From NCBI RefSeq assembly GCF_033807575.1, contig NC_084725.1, positions 5,615,001 through 5,679,000 of the forward strand: 64,000 nt of DNA, written 5' to 3'. Of this stretch, positions 10,528-22,254 are shown piece after piece; position 1 is the first letter of the stretch, and each line of letters starts with the position of its first letter. A program made the position numbers and the translations under genes. The stretch is from Cydia pomonella. Its lineage: Eukaryota; Arthropoda; Insecta; Lepidoptera; Tortricidae. Under the pieces are notes generated by a model. That model had not been told where the DNA came from. It saw only the letters and a program-made list of their open reading frames with translations, and made no database searches.

Positions 10528-10638
10528 GGTCGGCAACGCGCATGTAACTCCTCTGGAGTTGCAGGCGTACATAGGCTACGGATACTGCTTACCATCAGGC
10601 AGGCCGTATGCTTGTTTGCCACCGACGTAGTATAAAAA
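10528..10638 (+). mobile_element. Severely truncated LINE 3' end
   Basis: GGTCGGCAACGCGCATGTAA through ACCATCAGGCAGGCCGTATG to the TAGTATAAAAA tail is the same 3' terminus as at 6930-7160. Only about 110 bp remain, as expected from incomplete target-primed reverse transcription. Confidence 0.75.
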
Positions 10639-10644
10639 CACGAG

Positions 10645-11265
10645 AATATGGAATAGTAAATCTTTTACGGCAGTACCTATATTAGTGTTCCTCGATCTAT
10701 AAGGTCTATTGTACGGGGATAAAAGAGTATCAGTTCAGAATTTATACATTAAAACCAGAAATATTACTTTGCTAATCCGCGAGAAAATAACGTGCTAGTC
10801 AAACAGTGCTAACCCGTTATACTTACTTGCGTATTTTTACATGCAATTAATGTTCCCACCCTCCCACCGCAAAAATAAATACGCAAATAAATATAACAAC
10901 CCACCACGAAAAGTACAAAACTCGCAGTCACATACACAAAGACTCAGTCACAAAAAAAGTCACAGTCTCAGTTTGAGTTTTGTAACGTTGTTCTCGCGGA
11001 TTAGCAAAGTAATATTTCTGGTTTTAATTAGCACGGATTTCCGTAAAGTAACGCCTGATTCTATTAAGAATTTTTACATAGTAAAATGACCTTTTACAAA
11101 ATTTAATGTAAAGTAACGGAACCCTCACTCCGAGCGTTCGTTTTACGACGGCCATGCTGTTCCGCCATGTTCCGGCCGTGCTCACGCGCGGGAAAATGGA
11201 ATAGTAAATCTTTTACGGCGGTTACCTATATTAGTGTTCCTCGATCTATTGTACGAAGATAAAAA
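10645..11265. repeat. Repeat pair flanking an inverted-repeat element
   Basis: ATGGAATAGTAAATCTTTTA and the following ~65 bp occur in direct orientation near 10648 and 11193. Between them, ATTAAAACCAGAAATATTAC TTTGCTAATCCGCGAGAA (about 10750-10788) is exactly inverted at about 10990-11030, enclosing about 200 bp. This suggests a TIR element inside a duplicated repeat. The open frame at 10841-11089 lies within it and looks fortuitous (lysine, serine and asparagine-rich). Confidence 0.55.
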
Positions 11266-11384
11266 TCCTCGTAAACCAAGGATATTTCTAGGATAAGATT
11301 TTTTTAAATCCCTTTAGTAGAGAAAAATTGAGTACCTATGGTTATCCCTACCTATTCTCCAGTGGTAGCTGTTGGCCAAACAAT

Positions 11385-11524
11385 ATTTCTGTGGCCCTAG
11401 TGAAAAAGGGTACAAGTCTCTGGCAGTTTAGGTGTATAAGGGTATAAGTGTTACGTGGAACTTACACCCCTTTACACCTGCGCTGCCAGAGACTTGTACC
11501 CTTTTTCACTAGGGCCACAGATTT
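11385..11524. mobile_element. Hairpin MITE, CTGTGGC family, copy 2
   Basis: The element at 11389-11520 is a near-perfect inverted repeat. The left CTGTGGCCCTAGTGAAAAAG and right CTTTTTCACTAGGGCCACAG pair on through TACAAGTCTCTGGCAG. It is flanked by ATTT on both sides (11385-11388 and 11521-11524), which agrees with the 4-bp TSD of copy 1 at 3602-3725. The arms are far less decayed than in copy 1. Confidence 0.85.
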
Positions 11525-11689
11525 ATTCCTGCAGGCGTATTATGATATTATGAATGACTCTATTCACTTGATAAAATAGAAACGCTTATTGACAGGCAAA
11601 TAATCACCCATAAAAAAGTTTACAGACACAATTAGGTACACTTACAATATACATATAATTATAAATTGAAATAAATCCTGTCTCCTGCC

Positions 11690-11895
11690 TAAACTGCTAA
11701 ACTGTGGAATGAACTGTCGCCTGCGGTATTTCCGGACCGTTGCGACCTTCAAACCTTCAAGAAGAGAGCGTACTTCCATCTTAAATTCGGTAACGCACTT
11801 ACAACTCCTCTGGTGCTGCGGGTGTCGATGGGCGGCGGTAGTCGCTTACCATCAGGTGATCCGTCTGCTCGTTTGCCTACTGTATCATTAAACAA
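11690..11895 (+). pseudogene. LINE reverse transcriptase C-terminal tail
   Basis: One frame reads KLWNELSPAVFPDRCDLQTF then KKRAYF, the same terminal signature as at 6609-6989, and ends in the family 3' block with TGCGGGTGTCGATGGGCGGC and CTTACCATCAGGTGATCCG. It is a 5'-truncated copy of about 200 bp. Confidence 0.75.
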
Positions 11896-12944
11896 AAATG
11901 AGAATGAGTGTCACTTTTAAAACCACTTGATTGAAGAGACAAACGCTGCCACGACTATCATATTTATCCGTACTGGTGAAGTTAAGAAGAGAGGCTGATC
12001 TTTATTTCGGGTCATTCCTGAATCCTGATAGAAAGGTTCCACGACAGTTCTATCATTTCTTTTTGTAGTAGTTTACTTCAGTTTTGTTTGTTTTATTGAG
12101 ACAGGTCATCGCATAGCTAAAGTAGTAGTACTTGTAGAGTAGTAACGTAAGAGAAAGATTAGACTAGTTACGGAGACCATCAATTTATCAGATCTCAGAT
12201 GGTATAATACAATAGTAGTATATAAAGATATAAAAAAAAAAATTCACGTACGCACCCGTCTCCGCGGGTGTCGTTTTATGGCGGCATAAATCGGCCGCTC
12301 GTCAATTACGGTGCTATTTCAGTATGTTTAATTGCTGCGCAACGCGTTTTCGAACGCGCCCGGTTTGAATTTGGAACTTTGGAAGTGTCTGTTTAACTGA
12401 CTTCCTATGAATGTTAAAGTATCGAGAATTAAATTAAGATTTAAACGATTTTTTTTGTTCATTGCCTGCAAATAATATTGTAAATTCTAACAAACAAAAT
12501 ATGCTACCGATAGGTACTGAGTTATGAGATTTAAACAGTAGGTATGCGTATTCTACTAACATGCGTAAACTGACAAAACGCAATGGTGCGAACAATGAAA
12601 AAGCAGGGTTAAAATGTTTGAAGATTTACTTTGAAATTTTAATGAACGTTGCAATGTTACTTAAGTATAGACTTAAAATTAAAACCATTACAATCTCTAT
12701 TACACAACTTCCGAAAATCCTCAAAAAGCTCGTCAGCTTTATCTAAATACCAGTTTATCTGACGGATTCTTTAAATATTAGCTCCCGACTATCTGGTGTC
12801 GGGTCAGTTGCAACGGAATTTTATGTTGTATACAGCTTAGACAGGTAAAGATAGTGCAGTTGATGAAAAAAAACGTCGTTATGTGGGCCGTACAGTTATT
12901 TCTAGTCACCGTTTATGATCGAAAGGAGTTGACATAACTAGCTA
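11896..12944. other. Unassigned stretch
   Basis: No supported gene. A GC-richer segment around 12245-12370 shows no open frame of interest. The short frame at 12561-12746 is lysine and isoleucine-rich and has no known motif. Confidence 0.45.
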
Positions 12945-13075
12945 GGTACAGTCAGCGTCAAATACTTTGTAGCAGTCAAAGTGGCCAAATAGTTCGGTAC
13001 ACCATACTAAATATATGGTGTACCGAACTATTTGGCCACTTTGACTGCTACAAAATATTTGACGCTGACTGTACC
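12945..13075. mobile_element. Near-perfect hairpin MITE (GGTACAGTCAGCG)
   Basis: The 131-bp element begins GGTACAGTCAGCGTCAAATA and ends with its inverse. The arms are about 62 bp with one or two mismatches and a loop of about 7 bp. Such symmetry indicates a recent copy. No clear TSD was found. The ends resemble the hairpin at 5571-5712. Confidence 0.85.
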
Positions 13076-13099
13076 AAGCCAAGCTCGTCAGGAAACGCC

Positions 13100-13370
13100 T
13101 TCGAAGTGATGTCATTTTAAAGTTTATTTATTTCATATAATATTTTCTTGACATACTTTGAATTTATGATTTAATTAATTTCTAATTTTGATACTAAATT
13201 ATAATTTTCTATTTACCTATCTATTTTTAAATTTTGAATTTATATCTATTTTATGATTATTTAAATGTTACCTTAATTTATTCGACTTGGATGTGTTTGT
13301 ATTTTGTATGTTATGATAAGTTATTTATTTATTTTGTGTTGTGCCTAATAAACGTAAAAAAAAAAAACAA
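13100..13370 (+). mobile_element. Retrotransposed 3' end with A tail
   Basis: An AT-rich segment ends TTGTGCCTAATAAACGT and then a run of A, with the AATAAA signal just before the tail. This fits the 3' UTR of a LINE or a processed retrocopy. No coding part was recognised. Confidence 0.5.
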
Positions 13371-13384
13371 TTTTCCCTTTTCAA

Positions 13385-13880
13385 AGATATGTCACTTTTA
13401 AGGAAAAAATATAGAATATAACATTTTGCGATAAGTATAAGTCATGGAGCAGACGAGTCGCCTGAATCGCATAGCACCAATTTTTTTTTATAGTTCAGTT
13501 TACAAGCTTGATTCTAAACACATCTGCATGCTTCATTTTACAATTGCATCAAAACTACCTATTTTTAGAATCAAGCGTCAATTCCAGAGTGACTAAGCTG
13601 TTCTAATCTTCGTCCAAATACCAAGCTTATCATTTCAAGCTGTCTTTGTTGTCTTTTGAAATTATCCCGAGATTTAATGTGTGTTTAAGTACTTAGTTTC
13701 AGTTTCTTAAAGATAATTGTCGACAAGCTTCAACTTTGCAGTTATTTATTTCTGGATAAAAGAACGTGCTTTTACAGATACAGTTCTGGTATTAGGGCTT
13801 TATTTGAGGATCAAATCTACTTCAGTATGAATGTGCCGCTAGTATTTAAAAAATCTGATTTGAAAAAAAAAATTGCACTG
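13385..13880. other. Unassigned stretch
   Basis: AT-rich. A short imperfect inverted pair (GCTTGATTCTAAA near 13507 and TAGAATCAAGC near 13566) is present, otherwise nothing supportable. Confidence 0.4.
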
Positions 13881-13884
13881 TAAG

Positions 13885-14085
13885 AGCTCTGTCCCACTGA
13901 CGTCCAGTTTTTTGCGGGTACGGTTTTCTGCAGGATCCAGTTTTCTGTAGTTTGCGGGCAGTATCCCGCAAACAGAATGCTCGTGTCAACGTTACTATTA
14001 ACACGTATACTACTAAAACGGGATCCTGCTAAAAAAAAACCATACCCGTAAAAAACTGGACGTCGGTGGCAAAGTGCTTTAAGAG
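13885..14085. mobile_element. Hairpin MITE (GACGTCCAGTTTTTTGCGGG arms)
   Basis: The left arm CTGACGTCCAGTTTTTTGCG and the right arm CCGTAAAAAACTGGACGTCG are inverse copies, continuing through a CTGCAGGATCC/GGATCCTGC pair. Total about 200 bp, no coding frame. The TSD was not resolved. Confidence 0.75.
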
Positions 14086-14207
14086 TTGAAATAAATATTT
14101 TAAGCCTTAACGTCAGATAAACCTAGTATATACCACTTTTATTTCAACTCGATGTATATGATTTAATTTTATTTAATCTCCTTTCATAATTAATTTCCGT
14201 TTTGGTA

Positions 14208-14470
14208 CAAGCTTTTATTGCTGACTGTACTTTTCTTTCCACAGGCAACTAATACTCATCGAGCCAATTCTAAAAACCCCAAAAACAATTAGGTTGCGTT
14301 ATTTTATCACAGAGTTCCTATGTCCACCTCTTGTCTCCATCATCAGATCAGCTCGATGGTACCATAATATTGCATTGTCACCCGACTTACATATGTATGC
14401 AAAAATCGGAAACCGGGAAGTGGATCAAATTTAACTTGTAAGATTTGATTACAAACAGACAACGGTCAGC
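14208..14470 (-). repeat. Dispersed repeat A, inverted copy
   Basis: Reads as the reverse complement of 4790-5070: CCACAGGCAACTAATACTCA, then CAGATCAGCTCGATGGTACC and the AAATTTAACTTG end. Confidence 0.7.
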
Positions 14471-14919
14471 TGAAAGTAAATAAAAGCTTGTAAAAACACG
14501 CACAATCTTAAATAAAACAAAATGCATTTTGAAATCGAATTCGTTACAAGGACAACACAACGAACAATGACAATTCAAATTTAGAATTCCATATTCGAAT
14601 TCATGTATCGAATAGAGGCGAGCAAACGCTATCGCCCATCTTTTGTTTATTTCCTGACGTAGCTTCGGATCGTTGTCACCAGATATTAAGACCCGTTTTA
14701 TCAAGTATTAAGGATTGTATGGTGGCTCAAAATATGATGGATTTTGTAACGAATAGCATAGAACTGCTTTCGTCTTTTTACCTTATGTGTAAAGACGTAA
14801 ATACTAAAAATTGTTATGTATTTACTGAACTGACTTGTCTTAAATTATGAATATTATGATGTTATGTTAGTTAAAGCCATTGATACCCGAAATATAAACA
14901 TTTTTATGTTTCAAAGGGA
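14471..14919. other. Unassigned flank of the large element
   Basis: No supported gene. The open frame at 14387-14704 (minus) starts inside repeat A and has no known motif. Confidence 0.4.
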
Positions 14920-14928
14920 GTTTTTACT
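14920..14928. repeat. Left 9-bp target-site duplication
   Basis: GTTTTTACT directly abuts the first base of the left inverted repeat. The identical nine bases abut the last base of the right inverted repeat at 37716-37724. A 9-bp TSD is known for Drosophila FB elements and is common for MULE-type transposons. Confidence 0.92.
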
Positions 14929-15299
14929 GTGTCTGTGAACCTAGCATATCAAGTGTTAGCATCTCAAGTTTTCTTGGGAGTTCTAGTAGCATCCCTAATA
15001 GTTCTATAGTTCTAGGTAGTTTTTTTTAATAGTTCTACTTATTTACGCGAAAAAAATGAAAATTGAAAATGAGATGCTAACTTCCCATTTTGACACACTA
15101 GCATCCCAGCCGTTATCCACTCCACAGCCTCAAAATAGCATTTAAATGGAAGCTAGTAACATTTCTAGGCGATCTATAATGAGTTCTAGTCAAAACTGTA
15201 AAAAAAAATTTTTTCATATATGTATGGGATACGAACATCAAAAAAAATTGTAGGTTTCTTCTAACTAAAACTAAGTTCGAGCTGAAATCCAAAGTTTGA
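14929..15299 (+). repeat. Left terminal domain of the inverted repeat
   Basis: About 370 bp that match 37345-37715 in inverse with roughly nine substitutions by eye. It carries scattered AGCATCTCA, AGCATCCC and AGTTCTAG motifs that also occur in the 174-bp monomers, so terminal domain and array probably share ancestry. The inner part contains a poly-A/T stretch near 15200-15250. Confidence 0.88.
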
Positions 15300-18200
15300 C
15301 AGCCAGCATCTCAGGAGTTCTGGATAGCCAGCTCCCTAGTGCATTAGAATACATACAGTTCTATCTTCTAGAACGAAATTTGACAGAGTTTTGATAGAAA
15401 TTGTCCGAAAATAGTCTTGAAATCCTGTAAATGCTAAGTTCTGAGCATCGCATCCCAGCCGATGCAGATCTGATACCCAGCATCTCAGCAGTTCTAGATA
15501 GCCCGCTCCCTACTGCATTAGAAAACACACAGTTTTATCTTCTAGAATGAAAATTGAAAAAGTTCCGAAGGATTTTTGTTCGAAATAGTCTAAAAATCGA
15601 GTAAATGTTAAGTTTTGAGCTAGCATCCCAGCCCATCCAGGTCTGATACCTGGCATCTAACCAGTTATAGATAGCCAGCTCCCTAGTGCATTAGAATATA
15701 TACAGTTCTATCTTCTAGAACGAAATTTGACGGAGTTATGATGGAAATTGTCTGAAAATAGTCTTGAAATCCAGTAAATGCTAAGTTCCGAGCATCGCAT
15801 CCCACCCGATGAAAATCTGATACCCAGCATCTCAGCAGTTCTGGATAGCCCGCTCCCTAGTGCATTAGAAGACATACAGGTTTATCTTCTAGAATGAAAA
15901 TTGAAAAAGTTCCGCAGGATTTTTGTTCGAAATAGTATAAAAATTACTCGAATATTAACTTTTGAGGTAGCATCTCAGCGAAAGCTGGTCTGATACATAG
16001 CATCTCAGGAGTTCTAGATAGACAGCTTCCTAGTGCACTAGAATATACAGAGTTTTATCTTCAAGAACGAAATTTCACCGTTTTTTTTACAGACTTCGTC
16101 CGATACTAATCTGAAATTCGTGAAATTGCTAAGTTCTGGGCTTAGCATCCCAGGGAATGCAAGTCTAATACCCAAGATCTCAGCAGTTTTGGATAGCTAG
16201 CTTCCCAGTTCATTAGCATCCACACGGTTCTATCTTCTAGAACGAAATTTAGCAGAGTTTTGATAGACTATGTCCGAAAATAGTATCGATATCGAGATAT
16301 TGCAAAGTTCTGAGCTTAGCATCCCAGCCAATGCAGGTCTGGTACCCGGCATCTCAGGAGTTCTGGATAGCCAGCTCCTTAGTGAACTAAAATACACACA
16401 GTTCTATCTTCTAGAACTAAGTTTGGCAGAGTTTTGAAAGGCTATATCCGATAATGGTATCGAAATCGATGTAATGCTAAGTTCTGAGCTTAGCATCCCA
16501 ACGAAAGCTGGTCTGATACCTAGCATCTCAGAAGTTCTAGATAGACAGCTTCCTAGTGCACTAGAATACACACAGTTTTATCTTCTAGAACGAAATTTGG
16601 CAGAGTTTTGATGGATTATGTCCGAAAATAGTATCGATATCGAGATATTGCAAAGTTTTGAGCTTAGCATCCCAGCCAATGCAGGTCTGGTACCCGGCAT
16701 CTCAGAAGTTCTGGATATCCAGCTCCTTAGTGAACCAAAATACACACAGTTCTATCTTCTAGAACTAGCTTTGGCAGAGTTTTGATAGATTATGTCCGAA
16801 AATAGTACCGATATCGAGATATTGCTAAGTTCTGAGCTTAGCATCCCAGCGACAGCTGGTCGGATACCTAGCATCTCAGGAGTTCTAGATAGCTAGCTTC
16901 CTGTTGCACTAGAATACAGACAGTTTTATCTTCTATAATGAAATTTCACCGTGTTTTGACAGACTTAGTCCGATACTACTCTGAAATTCGTGAAATTGCT
17001 AAGTTCTGGGCTTAGCATCCCAGAGAATGCATGTTTAATACCCAGGATCTCAGCAGTTTTGGATAGCTAGCTTCCCAGTTCATTAGCATCCACACAGTTC
17101 TATCTTCTAGAACGAAATTTAGCAGAGTTTTGATAGGCTATGTCCGAAAATAGTATCGATATCGAGATATTGCAAAGTTCTGAGCTTAGCATCCCAGCCA
17201 ATGCAGGTCTGGTACCCGGCATCTCAGGAGTTCTGGATAGCCAGCTCCTTAGTGAACTAAAATACACACAGTTCTATCTTCTAGAACTAAGTTTGGCAGA
17301 GTTTTGAAAGGCTATGTCCGATAATGGTATCGAAATCGATGTAATGCTAAGTTCTGAGCTTAGCATCCCAACGAAAGCTGGTCTGATACCTAGCATCTCA
17401 GAAGTTCTAGATAGACAGCTTCCTAGTGCACTAGAATACACACAGTTTTATCTTCTACAACGAAATTTGGCAGAGTTTTGATGGATTATGTCCGAAAATA
17501 GTATCGATATCGAGATATTGCAAAGTTTTGAGCTTAGCATCCCAGCCAATGCAGGTCTGGTACCCGGCATCTCAGAAGTTCTGGATATCCAGCTCCTTAG
17601 TGAACTAAAATACACACAGTTCTATCTTCTAGAACTAACTTTGGCAGAGTTTTGATAGATTATATCCGAAAATAGTACCGATATCGAGATATTGCTAAGT
17701 TCTGAGCTTAGCATCCCAGCGAAAGCTGGTCGGATACCTAGCATCTCAGGAGTTCTAGATAGCTATCTTCCTGTTGCACTAGAATACAGACAGTTTTATC
17801 TTCTATAACGAAATTTCACCGTGTTTTGACAGACTTAGTCCGATACTACTCTGAAATTCGTGAAATTGCTAAGTTCTGGGCTTAGCATCCCAGAGAATGC
17901 ATGTTTAATACCCAGGATCTCAGCAGTTCTAGATAGCCAGCTCCCCAGTTCATTAGCATCCACACAGTTCTATCTTCTAGAACGAAATTTGACAGAGTTT
18001 TGATAGACTATGTCCGAAAATAGTATCGATATCGAGATATTGCAAAGTTCTGAGCTTAGCATCCCAGCCAATGCAGGTCTGGTACCCGGGTTCTCAGCAG
18101 TTCTGGATAGCCAACTTCCTAGTGAACTAAAATACACACAGTTCTATCTTCTAGAACTAAGTTTGGCAGAGTTTTGAAAGGCTATGTCCGATAATGGTAT

Positions 18201-21200
18201 CGAAATCGATGTAATGCTAAGTTCTGAGCTTAGCATCCCAACGAAAGCTGGTCTGATACCTAGCATCTCAGAAGTTCTAGATAGACAGCTTCCTAGTGCA
18301 CTAGAATACACACAGTTTTATCTTCTAGAACGAAATTTGGCAGAGTTTTGATGGATTATGTCCGAAAATAGTATCGATATCGAGATATTGCAAAGTTTTG
18401 AGCTTAGCATCCCAGCCAATGCAGGTCTGGTACCCGGCATCTCAGAAGTTCTGGATATCCAGCTCCTTAGTGAACCAAAATACACACAGTTCTATCTTCT
18501 AGAACTAACTTTGGCAGAGTTTTGATAGATTATGTCCGAAAATAGTACCGATATCGAGATATTGCTAAGTTCTGAGCTTAGCATCCCAGCGAAAGCTGGT
18601 TGGATACCTAGCATCTCAGGAGTTCTAGATAGCTAGCTTTCTGTTGCACTAGAATACAGACAGTTTTATCTTCTATAACGAAATTTCACCGTGTTTTGAC
18701 AGACTTAGTCCGATACTACTCTGAAATTCGTGAAATTGCTAAGTTCTGGGCTTAGCATCCCAGAGAATGCATGTTTAATACCCAGGATCTCAGCAGTTCT
18801 AGATAGCCAGCTCCCCAGTTCATTAGCATCCACACAGTTCTATCTTCTAGAACGAAATTTGACAGAGTTTTGATAGACTATGTCCGAAAATAGTATCGAT
18901 ATCGAGATATTGCAAAGTTCTGAGCTTAGCATCCCAGCCAATGCAGGTCTGGTACCCGGCATCTCAGCAGTTCTGGATAGCCAACTCCCTAGTGAACTAA
19001 AATACACACAGTTCTATCTTCTAGAACTAAGTTTGGCAGAGTTTTGAAAGACTATGTCCGATAATGGTATCGAAATCGATGTAATGCTAAGTTCTGAGCT
19101 TAGCATCCCAACGAAAGCTGGTCTGATACCTAGCATCTCAGAAGTTCTAGATAGACAGCTTCCTAGTGCACTAGAATACACATAGTTTTATCTTCTAGAA
19201 CGAAATTTGGCAGAGTTTTGATGGATTATGTCCGAAAATAGTATCGATATCGAGCTATTGCAAAGTTTCGAGCTTAGCATCCCAGCCAATGCAGGTCTGA
19301 TACCCGGCATCTCAGGAGTTCTGGATAGCCAGCTCCTTAGTGAACCAAAATACACACAGTTCTATCTTCTAGAACGAAATTTCACCGTGTTTTGACAGAC
19401 ATAGTCCGATACTACTCTGAAATTCGTGAAATTGCTAAGTTCTGGGCTTAGCATCCCAGCGAATGCAAGTCAAATACCCAGGACCTCAGCAGTTCTAGAT
19501 AGTCAACTCCCTAATACATTAGCATCCACACAGTTCTGTCTTCTAGAACGAAATTTGGCAGAGTTTTGATAGACTATGGCCGAAAATAGTATCGATATCA
19601 AGATATTGCAAAGTTCTGAGCTTAGCATCCCAGCCAATGCAGGTCTGGCACCTGGCATCTCAGCAGTTCTGGATAGCCAGCTCCTTAGTGAACTAAAATA
19701 CACACAGTTCTATCTTCTAGAACTAAATTTGGTAGAGTTTTGAAAGACTATATCTGAGAATGGTATAGAAATCGAGGTAATGCTAAGTTCTGAGCTTAGC
19801 ATCCCAGCGAAAGCTGGTCTGATACCTAGCATCTCAGAAGTTCTAGATAGCCAGCTTCCTAAAGCACTTGAATACACACAGTTCTGTCTTCTAGAACGAA
19901 ATTTGGCAGAGTTTTGATATACTATGTCCGAAAATAGTATCGATATCGAGATATTGCAAAGTTCTGAGCTTAGCATCCCAGCCAATGCAGGTCTGGTACC
20001 CGGCATCTCAGCAGTTCTGGATAGCCAGCTCCTTAGTGAACTAAAATACACACAGTTCTATCTTCTAGAACTAAATTTGGTAGAGTTTTGAAAGACTATA
20101 TCTGAAAATGGTACAGAAATCGAGGTAATGCTAAGTTCTGAGCCTAGCATCCCAGCGAAAGCTAGTCTGATATCTAACATCTCAAGAGTTCTAGATAGCC
20201 AGCTTCCTAAAGCACTTGAATACACACAGTTCTGTCTTCTAGAACGAAATTTGGCAGAGTTTTGATATACTATGTCCGAAAATAGTATCGATATCGAGAT
20301 ATTGCAAAGTTCTGAGCTTAGCATCCCAGCCAATGCAGGTCTGGTACCCGGCATCTCAGCAGTTCTGGATAGCCAGCTCCCTAGTGAACTAAAATACACA
20401 CAGTTCTATCTTCTAGAACTAAATATGGCCGAGTTTTGGAAGATTGTCCGATATAGGTATTGAATTCGAGGTAATACTAAGTTCGGAGCTTAGCATCCCA
20501 GTGAAAGCTAGTCTGATACCTAGCATCTCAGGAGTTCTATATAGCCAGTTTCCTAATGCACTAGAATACACACAGTTTTATCTTCTAGAACAAAATTTCA
20601 CCGTGTTTTGACAGACTTAGTCCGGAATTACTCGGAAAATAATGAAATTGCTTAGTGTTTGAGCTAGCATCCCAGCCAGTGCTGGTCTGATACCAAGCAT
20701 CTCAGCAGTTCTAGATAGCCAGCTTCCTAGTGAACTAAAATACACACAGTTCTATCTTCTAGAACTAAATTTGGCATAGTGTTGATAGCCAATGTCCGAA
20801 AATAGTATCGATATCGAGATATTGGAAAGTTCTGAGCTTAGCATCCCAGCCAATGCAGGTCTGGTACCCGGCATCTCAGCAGTTCTGGATAGCCAGCTCC
20901 CTAGTGAACTAAAATACACACAGTTCTATCTTCTAGAACTAAATTTGGTTGAGTTTTGAAAGACTATGTCTGAAAATGGTATAGAAAACGAGGTAATGCT
21001 AAGTTCTGAGCTTAGCATCCCAGCGAAAGCTGGTCTGATACCTAGCATCTCAGGAGTTCTAGATAGCCAGCTTCCTAAAGCACTTGAATACACACAGTTC
21101 TGTCTTCTAGAACGAAATTTGGCAGAGTTTTGATAGACTATGTCCGAAAATAGTATCGATATCGAGATATTGCTTAGTTCTAAGCTTAGCATCCCAGCCA

Positions 21201-21981
21201 ATGCAGGTCTGATACCTGGTATCTCAGCAGTTCTGAAAAGCCAGTACTCTAGTGAACTAAAATACACATAGTTCTTTCTTCTAGAACGAAATTTGATATA
21301 GTTCTGATTGACAATGTCCGAAACTACATTAAAAATCTAGTGAATGCTAAGTTCGGATCCAGCATTCCGGCTAATGCAAGTTTGATACTCATTATCTCAG
21401 CAGATATAGATAGCCAGCTCCATATTGAACTAAAGTACATACAGTTCTATCTTTTAGAACGAAATTTGGCTGAGTTTTGAAAGACTATGTCCGAAAATAG
21501 TATAGATATCGAGATATTGCTATGTTCTGAGCTTAGCATCCCAGCCAATACAGGTCTCATACCCGGCATCTCAGCAGTACTGGATAGCCATCACTCTAGT
21601 GCACTAGGACACACAGTTTTATTTTCTAGAACGAAATTTGACCGAGTTTTGATAGACTTAGTCCGAAACTACTTGGAAAATCGTGAAATTACTAAGTTCT
21701 GAGCTTAGCATCCCAGCCAATGCAAGTCTGATGCCTAAAATTTTAGCAGTTATCGATAGCCAGCTCTCTAATGCACTAGAATCCATAAAGTTCTATCTTC
21801 TAGAACGAAATTTGCAGTTTTGATCGACTAGGTCCGAAAATAGTATTGTTATCGAGATATTACTAAGTTCTAATCTTAGCGTCCCAGCGAAAGCTGGTCT
21901 GATACCTAGCATCTCAGCAGTTCTAGATAGCGATATTCCCGGTGTACTAGAACACACACAGTTTTATTTTCTAGAACGAAA
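15300..21981 (+). repeat. Left outer satellite array, ~174-bp monomer
   Basis: About 38 monomers. The anchor CATCTCAG falls at 15307, 15481, (15654), 15828, 16001, 16350, 16524, 16698 and 16872, giving spacings of 173-175 bp. A typical monomer contains GAGCTTAGCATCCCAGC, an AATGCAGGTCTG or AAAGCTGGTCTG stretch, CATCTCAGCAGTTCTGGATA, CTATCTTCTAGAAC and AGAGTTTTGA. Because 174 is a multiple of three, frames stay open over about two monomers. The resulting 113-residue peptides are a by-product, not evidence of genes. Confidence 0.93.
16001..19310 (+). repeat. 870-bp five-monomer higher-order repeat
   Basis: The monomer with GCTAGCTTCCTGTTGC starts at 16872, 17742 and 18612, and its counterpart at 16001. 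The monomer with a GATCTCAG variant is at 16176, 17046, 17916 and 18786. Both series have an 870-bp spacing, five monomers. There are about three full pentamers and a partial fourth. Copies differ at only a few bases, much less than neighbouring monomers differ from each other. Confidence 0.9.
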
Positions 21982-22254
21982 GGACCATGGGCAACTTTGT
22001 ATGGAACTTCGCCGTAAAACCAACACAGCTAAGAGTTAGGTCTTTAAATCTACTTCATTTCGTTCTATCTATAGGCATCAAGTTGAATTCCATTGCAGAA
22101 CTATGATATTCATATGTTAGTCACTGTGAATACAATCTATCAGAAATCGGGTTACCTACTCAGAGAATACCGGTCATTAATCATTAGGATACCGAAGATA
22201 TTTTGTAGTTACTTATTGGTTTTATTAACACAATTACTATTTACAGCAAGTTGT

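Noticed and set aside
19503..21267. Series of minus-strand 66-113-residue frames with similar proteins (LSRTAEMPGTRPALAGMLSSEL type)
   Set aside because: They follow the 174-bp satellite, which is a multiple of three, so stops recur only every one or two units. The same peptides appear on the plus strand in the right arm. No start context, splice sites or changing-codon signature supports translation.
15300..21981. CRISPR array
   Set aside because: Units are about 174 bp with no short conserved repeat alternating with unique spacers. The sequence is eukaryotic satellite.
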